Below are positions 36,750 to 44,827 of a DNA stretch of 64,000 nucleotides, in pieces. Position 1 is the stretch's first letter; each line of letters opens with the position of its first letter. Both the position numbers and the translations under genes were made by a program. The notes below the pieces were generated by a model. That model was not told where the DNA came from, searched no databases, and saw nothing but the letters and a program-made list of their open reading frames with translations. The DNA comes from CAVPTL01 sp963727235 (GTDB lineage: Bacteria > Actinomycetota > Thermoleophilia > Gaiellales > JAICJC01): the NCBI GenBank assembly GCA_963727235.1, contig CAVSFZ010000009.1, positions 124,001 through 188,000 on the forward strand, read 5' to 3'.

Positions 36750-38373
36750 CAAGCAGATACGAGCTTGAGAAGGCGAGCCGCTCGACCGGCTCGGCTCGCA
36801 TCGGCTCGCCGTCCAGGGTGACCTCGCGGCGGTGCGGGTCGACCGCCACCGTGCCGGTTCGGGTGTTTCGCACCATGTCACCGGCGGTGAGGTCGCGACA
36901 CCCGTGCACCGCCGAGCGTTTGCGGGTCGTGGGGAGATCGGCATCCATCGAGGAACCGGCGAGGAACGCCAGCGATGTCCGGGCCGGAGCCGAGCCGAGC
37001 GCCGCGAACTGGCGCTGCACCAGCGCAGGCTCCCCCATCATGGTGGAGCCGTTGCCCTCGCCGGACGCGCCATAGGTGGGCATGCCGGCCTTGAGCACCA
37101 GGTCAGGGCGAATCGCAAAGAACTCGGGCAGCCAGAACACCATGTCGGCCAGCTTCCCGACCTCGAGCGATCCGACGTCGCCCGCCAAACCGTGCGCGAT
37201 CGCCGGGTTGATCGTCACCTTGGCCAGGTAGCGGAGCACCCGCTCGTTGTCGCCGACGCCGGCCTCGCCACCCCGCTGCGCCTTCATCGCGTCGGCACAC
37301 TGAAATGCGCGCCGCACCACCTCGCCGATCCGCCCCATTCCCTGCGAATCGGAGCTGAGCATGTGAATCACCCCGAGATCGTGCAGCACCGACTCCGCGG
37401 CCATCGTCCACGCGCGCACCCGGTGGCGCAGGATCTCGGAGTCGCCCGCCCGCACGCCGGGCTCGAGCAGGTGCACCGCGGTCACCATCGCCAGATGCTC
37501 CGCCTCGGCGCTCGCCCCGAATGGCACCGTGGGGCTGGTCGACGAGGTCAGCACCCGTTCGCGACCGGCGAGCTCGAGCATGTTGGGCGGATGCCCGCCC
37601 CCGACACCCTCGATGTGGTAGGCGTGAATCGTGCGGCCGCCGAACGCCTCATAGGTGTCCTCGAGGCTGAGCGCCTCGTTGAGGCCGTCGGTGTGGATCG
37701 CAAGCTGGACGTCGTGCCGATCGGCAATGTCCAGCGCGCAGCGGATCTGCTCGGGGCCGGCGCCGACATCCTCGTGGATCTTGAGTCCCGCGCCCCCGCG
37801 GGTGAGCGCGTACTCGACCGGCTCGGGCCGAGACGATGATCCGCGTACGAGCATCGCCAGGTTGATCGGGATCGCGTCGAACGCCGCCCACATCATCGCC
37901 ATCGCCTCGGGCGGGTTCATCCCCAGATCCCACACCGGCCCCCAGTCCTGGCCGACCAGCGTGGTCAGCCCTCCGGCCAGCGCGGTGTCGCACACCTGGG
38001 GCGAGAGCAGATGCACATGTGTATCGATGCCTCCCGGCGTGACCACGAAGCCACGGGCCTCGAACACCGCCGTGCCGGTGTCGAGCACCACGTCGACGCC
38101 GTCCATGGTGTCGGGGTTGCCCGCTCTGCCCAGCGACACGATCCGCCCGTCGCTGATCCCGATCGACGTCATCCGCACGCCCAGCACCGGGTCGAGCACC
38201 AGGCCGCCGACGACGGCGATCTCCACTCCCCCACGCTCGGCCCGTACTCCCAGGCCGTCGCGCATCGTGTTGCCCCACCCCGGCACCAGCTCGTCCGGCC
38301 CCGACACATGATCGTGCTCGGGCGCGACCCACAGGTCGCTGTCGCCCAGACGCACCCCCGGCCGCTCAGACAC
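36745..38373 (-). CDS. ureC: Divergent urease alpha subunit
   Basis: 542 aa from the GTG at 38373 (GAGG 8 nt upstream), overlapping the gamma-beta gene by 8 bp; an upstream GTG at 38391 is possible. Nickel ligands are all present: GGIDTHVH (two His, about residues 119-121), carbamylated Lys in AGLKIHEDVG, LAIHTDGLNE, HAYHIEGVGGGH, and Asp in LSSDSQGMGRIGEV. The flap reads MVTAVHLLEP: the catalytic His aligns but the usual Cys is Val. The normal GGGTGP loop is GQDWGP. Hydrolyses urea if assembled, but no ureDEFG genes are nearby. Confidence 0.85.
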   Translation of the reverse strand: MSERPGVRLGDSDLWVAPEHDHVSGPDELVPGWGNTMRDGLGVRAERGGVEIAVVGGLVLDPVLGVRMTSIGISDGRIVSLGRAGNPDTMDGVDVVLDTGTAVFEARGFVVTPGGIDTHVHLLSPQVCDTALAGGLTTLVGQDWGPVWDLGMNPPEAMAMMWAAFDAIPINLAMLVRGSSSRPEPVEYALTRGGAGLKIHEDVGAGPEQIRCALDIADRHDVQLAIHTDGLNEALSLEDTYEAFGGRTIHAYHIEGVGGGHPPNMLELAGRERVLTSSTSPTVPFGASAEAEHLAMVTAVHLLEPGVRAGDSEILRHRVRAWTMAAESVLHDLGVIHMLSSDSQGMGRIGEVVRRAFQCADAMKAQRGGEAGVGDNERVLRYLAKVTINPAIAHGLAGDVGSLEVGKLADMVFWLPEFFAIRPDLVLKAGMPTYGASGEGNGSTMMGEPALVQRQFAALGSAPARTSLAFLAGSSMDADLPTTRKRSAVHGCRDLTAGDMVRNTRTGTVAVDPHRREVTLDGEPMRAEPVERLAFSSSYLLG

Positions 38374-39031
38374 CGCGGTAGCCTCGCGCACGCGCGAGCT
38401 CGAGCGCAGCGTCGAGTGCTTCGGGGGCGTCCAGCGGGCCGTCGACCAAGCCGCCGTGGCCGCGGATCACGCGCTTCCCGCCGAACGGCACCAGCCGCAG
38501 CTCACGGGTCTCGCCAGGCTCGATCATGACCTTGACCCCCGCGGTCACCGCCGGCCGCATGCCCCAGGCCGACCGGCGGTCGAATCGCAGCTGCCGGTTT
38601 GCTTCGAACACGTGGAAATGTGAGCTCAACGCGATCGGTACGTCGCCCTCGTTGGTGATCTCGATCGGGACGCCGGCCTCCAGCCACTCCACCGGCAGGG
38701 CGGGGCCGTCGATCGCCGGCGGCTGGGCCGCGGCAATCGGATCGTGCAGCACGATCAGGCGCGAGCCGTCGGCAAACAGGGCCTCGAGCTCGATCCGCGA
38801 GACCAGCCGAGGAACCTCATCGAGCACGTCGTCGGGTGTGAGCACGTCGTAGCCGCGACGCTCGACCTGCTCGTATGTCAGTCCGTCGCGGGCCGCCTCC
38901 AACACCTCGTCGGCGATCAGCGCCACCGCCTCGGCCTGGGACAGACGCAGGCCGCGGGCCCGCCGGCGGCGAGCAAGCTCCGCGGCCTGGAACACCTGCA
39001 GCCGGTTGAGTTCGAGCGGAAGAAGTCGCAT
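38366..39031 (-). CDS. Fused urease gamma-beta subunit
   Basis: 221 aa from MRLLPLELNRLQVFQAAELA. Residues about 1-100 are the gamma subunit (RGLRLSQAEAVALIADEVLEAARDG, VERRGYDVLTPDDVLDEVPRLV), and about 110-215 the beta subunit (GVPIEITNEGDVPIALSSHFHVFEANRQLRFDR, RLVPFGGKRVIRGHGGLVDG). Gamma-beta fusion is known in some actinobacteria and Helicobacter-type ureases. Provides the scaffold of the (alpha-beta-gamma) trimer. Confidence 0.87.
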   Translation of the reverse strand: MRLLPLELNRLQVFQAAELARRRRARGLRLSQAEAVALIADEVLEAARDGLTYEQVERRGYDVLTPDDVLDEVPRLVSRIELEALFADGSRLIVLHDPIAAAQPPAIDGPALPVEWLEAGVPIEITNEGDVPIALSSHFHVFEANRQLRFDRRSAWGMRPAVTAGVKVMIEPGETRELRLVPFGGKRVIRGHGGLVDGPLDAPEALDAALELARARGYRGV

Positions 39032-39065
39032 CGGCAGGGGCGAAAGCGTATACCCCGCGCTCCGC

Positions 39066-40269
39066 TCAGATCGTTTCGACCAAGTCCGCCAATGCCCGGA
39101 CGCCGTCGCAGATGTCATCGGGGTGGCTGTCTTCAACCGAGGTGTGTGAGATGCCGCCGATGCTGCGTATGAACAACATCACGCTGGGGACTCCCGCCCG
39201 TGCCATCGACACCGCGTCATGCAGCGGACCGCTCCAGATCGGCTGGGAGGCCCCCGCGACCCCCGTCACGGCGGCCTCGGCCAAAGCGATCAGCCGCGCG
39301 TCGAACACCGTCGGCTCCACGCTCAGAAGCGGTTCCGTCGAGATCCCAACTCCGGTCTCGGCTGCGACCCGCGCACAGGTCGAGGCGGCGGTGTCGATCA
39401 TCCGTGCCAGCACCGACGCGTCGGGGTGGCGCAGGTCAAGGGTGAACGTGACCGACTGAGCGACCGCCGTCGGGATGCCGGGCGACACCGTGAACGACCC
39501 CACCGTGGCCAGGCCGTCGCAGCGCTGCACGTCGTCGGTGACGGCGGAGATCATACGGGCCGCAGCGGCGACCGGATCCCGGCGGTCGGCAATCGGAGTC
39601 GCTCCGGCGTGGCCGCCGGGGCCGTCGAGCCGGATCGTGACCCGATCGAGGCCGAGCGCGCCGAGGCCCACGCCCACCGACCGGCCGACCCGCTCCAGCA
39701 CCGGACCCTGCTCGATGTGAAGCTCGACATATGCCGCCAGCTCGGGCCGCTGCGCTCGAGACTCGTTGAGCGCGTCGATGGCGACGCCGTGTTCGGCCAG
39801 AGCGTCGGCCAGAGCGACCCCGGCGGCGTCGCGCAGATCACGCAGCTGCTCGACATCGAGCGTGCCGGTCGCCGCGCCCGAGCCGAGCAGGCTGCGTCCG
39901 AACCGCGCACCCTCCTCGTCGGCCCAATCGACCAGCTGCAATCGACGAGCGTCGCCGCGCTCGACCGAAGCACGCAGCAGCTCGAGCCCGGCCACGACAC
40001 CCAGCGCTCCGTCCAGCCAGCCGCCGTCGGGGACCGAGTCGAGGTGGCTTCCGACCGCGATCGCAGGAGTAGCCGGGGTCACCCGCGGCCGCCCACAGGT
40101 TCCCGGCCGAGTCGATGTGCACGTCGGCGTTGATCTCCGCCAGCTTGGACTGCAGCCAACTGCGGGCGCGCGCCCATGTGGGCGTCCAAGCCACTCGCTG
40201 GGCGCCGCGCTCGTCGCTCGTCAGCGCAGCCAGTTCTCGAAGATCGCTGAGCACTCGATCACATTGCAT
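39066..40269 (-). pseudogene. M20 ureide/N-carbamoyl amino acid amidohydrolase, frameshifted
   Basis: One gene in two frames. From ATG 40269 the first frame gives MQCDRVLSDLRELAALTSDE..DSAGNLWAA. The second frame, reading from about 40082 to the stop at 39066, gives AIAVGSHLDSVPDGGWLDGALGV and all later M20 motifs: DEEGARFG, ELHIEQGPVLE, DGPGGHAGATP, ISHTSVEDSHPDD. These form the zinc site of allantoate amidohydrolase/N-carbamoyl-L-amino acid hydrolase. One surplus base between about 40064 and 40092 breaks the frame. It could be a sequencing error, since the rest shows no decay. Upstream of urease, it suggests ureide breakdown. Confidence 0.78.
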
Positions 40270-40299
40270 CAGTGACCTACGTTAGAGCAGTATCGAGAC

Positions 40300-40331
40300 C
40301 GCGGGTGGAACCCAAATCGGATCCACCCGCG
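40300..40331 (-). terminator. Hairpin after the HU gene
   Basis: CGCGGGTGGA (40300-40309) and TCCACCCGCG (40322-40331) form a perfect 10-bp stem with a 12-nt loop, 17 bp past the HU stop on its strand. There is no strong T-run after it, so intrinsic termination is plausible but not certain. Confidence 0.5.
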
Positions 40332-40347
40332 TCCTCGAGTTCAGGTG

Positions 40348-40620
40348 CTAGCGGACGGCTTCCTTCAGCCGCGAACCCGCTGAGAAACGCGGCGCGCGTC
40401 GAGCGGGAATCAGCATCGTCTGACCGGTGCGGGGATTCCGACCGGTGCGTGCGCCCTGATGCCGCACTTTCCATGTGCCAAAGCCGGTTACGGCGACGTC
40501 CTCGCCGGCGGAGAGGCTCTCCTCGATCGTCCCCAGCGTCGACTCGATGATGCGCTGAGTCTGGGCCTTGGTCTCGCCGGTCTCAGTGGCGACCTTCTCG
40601 ATCAGCTCGGTCTTGTTCAT
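40348..40620 (-). CDS. hup: HU-family histone-like DNA-binding protein
   Basis: 90 aa. Classic HU: MNKTELIEKVATETGETKAQTQRIIESTLGTI (dimerisation helices), VTGFGTWKVRHQGARTGRNPRTGQTMLIPA (beta arms with the RNPRTG DNA-intercalating motif), and C-terminal FSAGSRLKEAVR. It has no Lys/Ala-rich tail as in mycobacterial HupB. Bends and compacts DNA. Single gene with its own hairpin. Confidence 0.95.
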   Translation of the reverse strand: MNKTELIEKVATETGETKAQTQRIIESTLGTIEESLSAGEDVAVTGFGTWKVRHQGARTGRNPRTGQTMLIPARRAPRFSAGSRLKEAVR

Positions 40621-40730
40621 CGGGCGACCTCCTTGGTCAGTGGACGCCGACTTCGCCGCCGGGCCGGCGATTCCTGCCCGGAGTGTTACTTGTTACGTTC
40701 AGCCCAATTTCCAATATCCCACCAGTCAGC

Positions 40731-40767
40731 CGGTGAATAATTGGTGCCTGGCACCAATTATTCACCG
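40731..40767. repeat. 3'-end palindrome copy 6 (T centre)
   Basis: Perfect 18-bp arms around a central T: core GGTGCC-T-GGCACC with inner AATT/AATT and outer CGGTGAAT/ATTCACCG. It lies 12 bp past the stop of the 48-aa gene and upstream of the HU promoter region. Confidence 0.92.
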
Positions 40768-40779
40768 CCTCCGCGTCAC

Positions 40780-40926
40780 TCAGTCGTGCTGATCGTGGTC
40801 GGGATCGGGGGCGCGGTGCTCACCGAGCCGAGCGGCGTTGATGACCGCTTCGAGTTCCTCACGCTCGTGTGGCGTGTAGCCCTCGACCGACGGTTCGCCG
40901 ACCACAAGTTCTGCTGGATTGATCAC
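40780..40926 (-). CDS. Small acidic protein, 48 aa, unknown
   Basis: GTG start at 40926 with GGAGG ten bases upstream (and GGGAA nearer). Sequence begins MINPAELVVGEPSVEGYTPH, continues EREELEAVINAARLGEH and ends in an Asp/His-rich tail (RAPDPDHDQHD). Strong ribosome-binding site, GC3-rich codons and a trailing palindrome support it being real. The His/Asp tail could bind a metal, but this is a guess. Confidence 0.5.
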   Translation of the reverse strand: MINPAELVVGEPSVEGYTPHEREELEAVINAARLGEHRAPDPDHDQHD

Positions 40927-41014
40927 GGTTCCCACACCTCCAGGTGATTGCCGTCCACGCTACTCCTGGACGGACGGGAAGGCAATGATCTTCACCAACA
41001 TGCCACATTCGGGT

Positions 41015-41461
41015 TCAGTCAGATCCGGGCTGCTCGAGTCGTTCCTTCAGCCGTGCCTGATCCTTGGGCACCTGCTTGCTCGCCTGGCTCTTGACCAGAG
41101 GCACCATCAGCTTGCCGAAGCCGTGGCCTTCGAAGTCGAGCTCCAGCGTGACCAGTGACCTGGTGCCATTGTCCAGAGGCTCCAGCGTGGCAGTTCCAAT
41201 CGCCCGGATGGGGCCGTCGATGCCGCGAAACGAGAACGTTCGGGGCGGCTCGAGCCGGGTGACCTCGTAGGTCGTCACCTGCTCGCGACCGCCGATCCGG
41301 CGTATCTCGCTGGATCGGGTTCCCACCGCAGTCGGCCCGTCGGGGGTGACCGTCACCGCTGTTACCTGTTCCTGCCACTCGCCGTGACGGGCAAGGTCAC
41401 CGATGTATGCAAACACGTCTTCCGGACTCCTCGAGATCTCGACGCTGTGTGTGATCGCCAT
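41015..41461 (-). CDS. SRPBCC (polyketide cyclase/START-like) protein
   Basis: 148 aa. Starts MAITHSVEISRSPEDVFAYIGDLARHGEWQEQV, the usual SRPBCC opening, then ITAIGTATLEPLDNGTRSLVTLELDFEGHGFGKLMVPLV with the long C-terminal helix. The fold makes a hydrophobic pocket that binds lipids or other ligands. Cytoplasmic, function unknown. Confidence 0.83.
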   Translation of the reverse strand: MAITHSVEISRSPEDVFAYIGDLARHGEWQEQVTAVTVTPDGPTAVGTRSSEIRRIGGREQVTTYEVTRLEPPRTFSFRGIDGPIRAIGTATLEPLDNGTRSLVTLELDFEGHGFGKLMVPLVKSQASKQVPKDQARLKERLEQPGSD

Positions 41462-41637
41462 CGTGCCGCCCCTTCCGGGTAGTTCGCCGTTGGTCTGTAA
41501 CCGCCGCTCTTATGGAGCATAAATGGTCACCCACTATCGTAGAAGTCGTCCAAACGAGAGCCCGGCGTCGATCACTTGGCGATGCCGCAGCGGCGCCTTC
41601 CACACGCCGCAGCGCTCCCAAAGGAGAGATCGACACC

Positions 41638-42123
41638 ATGAGTTCGCGCATGTATGTGACCGCGGAGTTCGACGGCGAGGAGATCGCCGGCATCTACCTC
41701 GATCAGCGACTGCTGTCTCCGCCCGTGACGCCCGGGACAGCGATCGTCGCAGACCTCGTCCTGCCCATCTCATACGAGGTCGACGCATCCGAGATCGACG
41801 AGCTGACCTGGTATGAAGCCAACCGGCTGGTGGAGGACGCCCACGACCGGGCGGTGGAGCTGTCCCGCCGTCTCGGTCCGGGAATCGCCGTCGGCAAGCT
41901 GTTCTCGATGAAGCTCGAGCAGGGCACCGCCTGGTATGTCGTGACCGATCTGACCGCTTCCAAGGCCCATGTCGAATGGCGCGGGTTCGGCGAGAACCGG
42001 CGCCGCGACCACCGGCTCGGCTGGGGCGGCAAGTTCGACCGCATGATCATCCAGGGCCATGTCGCCCGTCACGACGCCGAGCAGGCGATCGCAGACGCCG
42101 CGCTCGAGGCCGTCTGCGCCTAA
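41638..42123 (+). CDS. Protein of unknown function
   Basis: 161 aa from the ATG at 41638, chosen for the AAAGGAGA site; an upstream in-frame ATG (41512) gives an unlikely Arg-rich extension. Begins MSSRMYVTAEFDGEEIAGIYLDQRLLSPPVTPG; later SYEVDASEIDELTWYEANRLVEDAHDRAVELSRRLGPG and VEWRGFGENRRRDHRLGWGGKFDRMI. Soluble, mixed alpha/beta. No family recognised. Confidence 0.7.
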   Translation: MSSRMYVTAEFDGEEIAGIYLDQRLLSPPVTPGTAIVADLVLPISYEVDASEIDELTWYEANRLVEDAHDRAVELSRRLGPGIAVGKLFSMKLEQGTAWYVVTDLTASKAHVEWRGFGENRRRDHRLGWGGKFDRMIIQGHVARHDAEQAIADAALEAVCA

Positions 42124-42200
42124 CCCTCAGATCCGACCATCGCCGACCGATTACGCGGAGACGCCGGCCCTCGAACCACACGACCGCCGGCCGGAGGGAC

Positions 42201-43100
42201 ATGCGGAACGATCTTGATGGCTGCAGGTGGCAACTGCGAGCGGTCGCGGTGGTGATCGCGATGGCGGCGGGGCTCGTACTCTCGTCGGCCGTCGCGGTGG
42301 CGTCCCCATTCACCCTGGCCGTCAGGCAAAGCGTCACCCCCAGGCGACTGGCATCGCCGATTCCCTCGCCGCTTGATCCCGCACTTGCCGATCTGCCGTT
42401 CGACATTCCCACCGGCTGTGTCGTCCGGGGAGGACTCGGCAGGCACTGCACCTCCGGCAACGTCCATGTGCGCAGGCGATTCGTTGTGTTCGGTGACTCG
42501 CACGCGGCCGCGTGGATGCCGGGTTTGAACAGGTTCGGCACCCACCATGGCTGGTCGATCACGCCCATCATCCACACCGGCTGCACGCTGGGAGTCGCGA
42601 CCGACGGCGGCTCGGTGTGCGGGACGTGGTGGCCGAAGGTGGCGCCCCGGATCAGACAGCTGCACCCGGCGTTCATGATCATCGCCCAGTACTACGACCC
42701 GCGCCACCCCACCGCCCAGATGTACGCCGGCTTGAGGAGGGAGCTGCGCACATTCCAAAAGCTCGTCCCCACCGTGATCTTGATGGAGGACGACCCTCGC
42801 CATCCGCAGATCAACCCGGTCGATTGCCTCGCCGACAGCGGCGCAACCCTGGGTTCCTGCACGCTCGAGTACCCGGCCGAGCTCAACACCGAGCACCGCA
42901 CGATCCAGCGAATGGTCAACCGCTTCGGTGCGCACTACATGCGCACCAAGAAGTGGTTCTGCTTCGGGGGAAAATGCCCGTCTGTGGTGGGAACCACCAT
43001 CGTCTACCGAGACACCGAGCACATGACCATCACCTACTCCCGGCGGATCGCACCCGACGTCTCGAGCGCCCTCGCGCGACTCCTGCCAAAACTCCGGTAA
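42201..43100 (+). CDS. Exported SGNH-hydrolase-like protein
   Basis: 299 aa, RBS GGAGGG immediately before ATG 42201. Signal peptide or anchor at about 12-36 (AVAVVIAMAAGLVLSSAVAVAS). Catalytic-type block FVVFGDSHAAAWMPGLNRFG resembles the GDSH motif of the SGNH domain fused to acyltransferase-3 proteins. Near the C-terminus DTEHMTITYSRRIAPDV supplies the D..H pair. Four or more Cys may form disulfides. Likely a cell-surface O-acetyl esterase or acyltransferase-type enzyme; substrate unknown. Confidence 0.72.
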   Translation: MRNDLDGCRWQLRAVAVVIAMAAGLVLSSAVAVASPFTLAVRQSVTPRRLASPIPSPLDPALADLPFDIPTGCVVRGGLGRHCTSGNVHVRRRFVVFGDSHAAAWMPGLNRFGTHHGWSITPIIHTGCTLGVATDGGSVCGTWWPKVAPRIRQLHPAFMIIAQYYDPRHPTAQMYAGLRRELRTFQKLVPTVILMEDDPRHPQINPVDCLADSGATLGSCTLEYPAELNTEHRTIQRMVNRFGAHYMRTKKWFCFGGKCPSVVGTTIVYRDTEHMTITYSRRIAPDVSSALARLLPKLR

Positions 43101-43274
43101 TAGCGAAGTAACGCGTCAAACCCGGATCGATACGGCGTGCAAATGATGGTAGGCTGGCGGCTTCGTGGGTTGACCGGTTCTCAGCCGACGAAGCTCCGAG
43201 CAGCAACAACCAGCCGATCAGCGGCAGCGTGACCACCACCGTCACGCTCACCTGACACACCCCCCAAAAACCCT

Positions 43275-43310
43275 CCTCCGCTCAACCTCGCGGCCCGGGT
43301 TGAGCGGAGG
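43275..43310 (-). terminator. Strong intrinsic terminator for the dienelactone hydrolase gene
   Basis: Perfect 13-bp stem CCTCCGCTCAACC / GGTTGAGCGGAGG with a 10-nt loop. In the minus direction it is followed by AGGGTTTTTGGGG, a U-tract. It lies 16 bp past the stop at 43326. The symmetric stem may also stop plus-strand transcripts from the SGNH gene. Confidence 0.8.
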
Positions 43311-43325
43311 TGGCGATCTCCGAGG

Positions 43326-44096
43326 TCAGCCGGACGGCTGCAACACGCGCCCGAACAGCTCCAGCAGACGCATCCAGTGGCGTTCCGCGGACGGCTCGTC
43401 GTAGACCCGAGCGTCGGTCTGCGTCCAGCCGTGCTGTGCTCCCACGTACAGCTCAGCGGTGTGCCGGACATGGGCCTCGGACAGCGCCGCGGTGAGCGTC
43501 CCCATCTGCTCTGGAGGCATCGAGCCGTCGTTGTCGGCATGGCCGATGTAGAGCTCGCCGGCGGCGCGCACCGCCGCCAGGTGCGGGCTGGAGCCCTCTC
43601 CGGTTGCGAGGTTCCCGCCGTGGAAGCTGGCGGCCGCGGCCACCGCTTCGGGGAACTCCCCCGCCATCCGCAGGCTGAGACGGCCGCCCAGGCAATATCC
43701 GACTGTCCCGATCGGCCCCTGGCGGGCGTCGGGATGGGCCCGCAGATACGCGAGCCAGCCCTTCGAATCTGCAGTCAGTGCAGCGGGCGTGAGCGCGTCC
43801 ATCTTCGGTCGCAGCATCGCAAACAGCGCCCGGCGGTCTTCGCCCTGCATCAGCTCGGTGATGTTCTCCGCCACCGGTGAGCGCCCATCCCGGTAGAAGA
43901 CGTTGGGCACCAGCACCAGGTAGCCATGCCCCGCCAGCCGCTCGGCGTGGGCCTCCAGCGCCGGGCGGATCCCGAACGCATCCATGTACAGCACCACCGC
44001 GGGATGCCGCCCACCCGCGCCGGGACGTGTAACGAAGGCGTCGGCAGTCCCAGCCCCCGCCGGTATGTCCACCATTTCCGACACCAGAGCGCTCAT
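43326..44096 (-). CDS. Dienelactone hydrolase-family protein
   Basis: 256 aa from MSALVSEMVDIPAG. Alpha/beta hydrolase of DLH type: nucleophile Cys in GTVGYCLGGRLSLRM, acid Asp in GHADNDGSMPPEQ, and His in VGAQHGWTQ. The Cys nucleophile is typical of the family, which hydrolyses carboxymethylenebutenolide or similar lactones. There are no aromatic-ring genes next to it, so the substrate is open. It has its own terminator. Confidence 0.88.
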   Translation of the reverse strand: MSALVSEMVDIPAGAGTADAFVTRPGAGGRHPAVVLYMDAFGIRPALEAHAERLAGHGYLVLVPNVFYRDGRSPVAENITELMQGEDRRALFAMLRPKMDALTPAALTADSKGWLAYLRAHPDARQGPIGTVGYCLGGRLSLRMAGEFPEAVAAAASFHGGNLATGEGSSPHLAAVRAAGELYIGHADNDGSMPPEQMGTLTAALSEAHVRHTAELYVGAQHGWTQTDARVYDEPSAERHWMRLLELFGRVLQPSG

Positions 44097-44182
44097 CGGC
44101 CGAGTGTCGCAGATCCGATGTGACCACCGCGTACCCACCGACACGTCCAGCGGTGAACGCCTCGGCGCGGCAGTATTCCTCC

Positions 44183-44827
44183 ATGACCACCCACGCCCAG
44201 GCGGCCCGGTTGCTGGCGGCCGACGAGCCCGTGATTGCGCGCCTGATCGCCGACGCCGGCCCGCCCCGCCTGCGGCCACCCAAGCAGTCCCACTTCGAGG
44301 CGCTGGTGCAGGCCATCGTCTATCAGCAGCTGGCGACGTCCGCCGCGGCTGCGATTCACCGCCGGCTGATCGCCGCCGTCGACGGTGACGTCCAGCCGCA
44401 GTCGGTGATCGCGCTCTCGGACCAGTCCCTGCGAGCGGTCGGATTGTCGGCCGGCAAAGCCGCGTCGCTTCGAGATCTCTCCGCCAAGGTGCTCGAGGGC
44501 ACGGTCGTGCTCTCCCCTCGAGGGCTCTCGCGGCTGAGCGACGAGCAGATCACCGCACGGCTGGTGACCGTGCGCGGCATCGGCCCGTGGACGGCGGACA
44601 TGTTCCTGCTGTTCCAGCTGCGCCGACTGGACGTGTGGCCGGTCGGCGACCTCGGCGTTCGCCGCGGCTACGGCCTGGCCTGGAGGGTGCCGACTCCGGA
44701 CGCCCGCGGGCTCCAGCCGCTGGGCGACCGGTACCGGCCCTACCGCTCGGTGGTCGCCTGGTATTGCTGGCAGGCAGCGGAGCTGTACGCCCCCGCTAGT
44801 GATGTGACCGGTCGGCGAACACCATGA
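44183..44827 (+). CDS. alkA: DNA-3-methyladenine glycosylase II (AlkA-like)
   Basis: 214 aa from MTTHAQAARLLAADEP; an ATG 63 bp upstream is less likely. HhH-GPD fold: hairpin LVTVRGIGPWTADMFLLF, and the catalytic Asp in LDVWPVGDLGVRRGYG. It removes alkylated bases from DNA. It lacks AlkA's N-terminal domain and iron-sulfur Cys. The 3' end overlaps the convergent beta-propeller gene by 32 bp. Confidence 0.9.
   Translation: MTTHAQAARLLAADEPVIARLIADAGPPRLRPPKQSHFEALVQAIVYQQLATSAAAAIHRRLIAAVDGDVQPQSVIALSDQSLRAVGLSAGKAASLRDLSAKVLEGTVVLSPRGLSRLSDEQITARLVTVRGIGPWTADMFLLFQLRRLDVWPVGDLGVRRGYGLAWRVPTPDARGLQPLGDRYRPYRSVVAWYCWQAAELYAPASDVTGRRTP

Noticed and set aside
43030..43260. A 76-codon minus-strand frame with a hydrophobic start, antisense to the SGNH gene end
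   Set aside because: Weak start, mostly antisense, and the tail is Arg-rich; the region is better explained by the SGNH 3' end and the terminator at 43275-43310.
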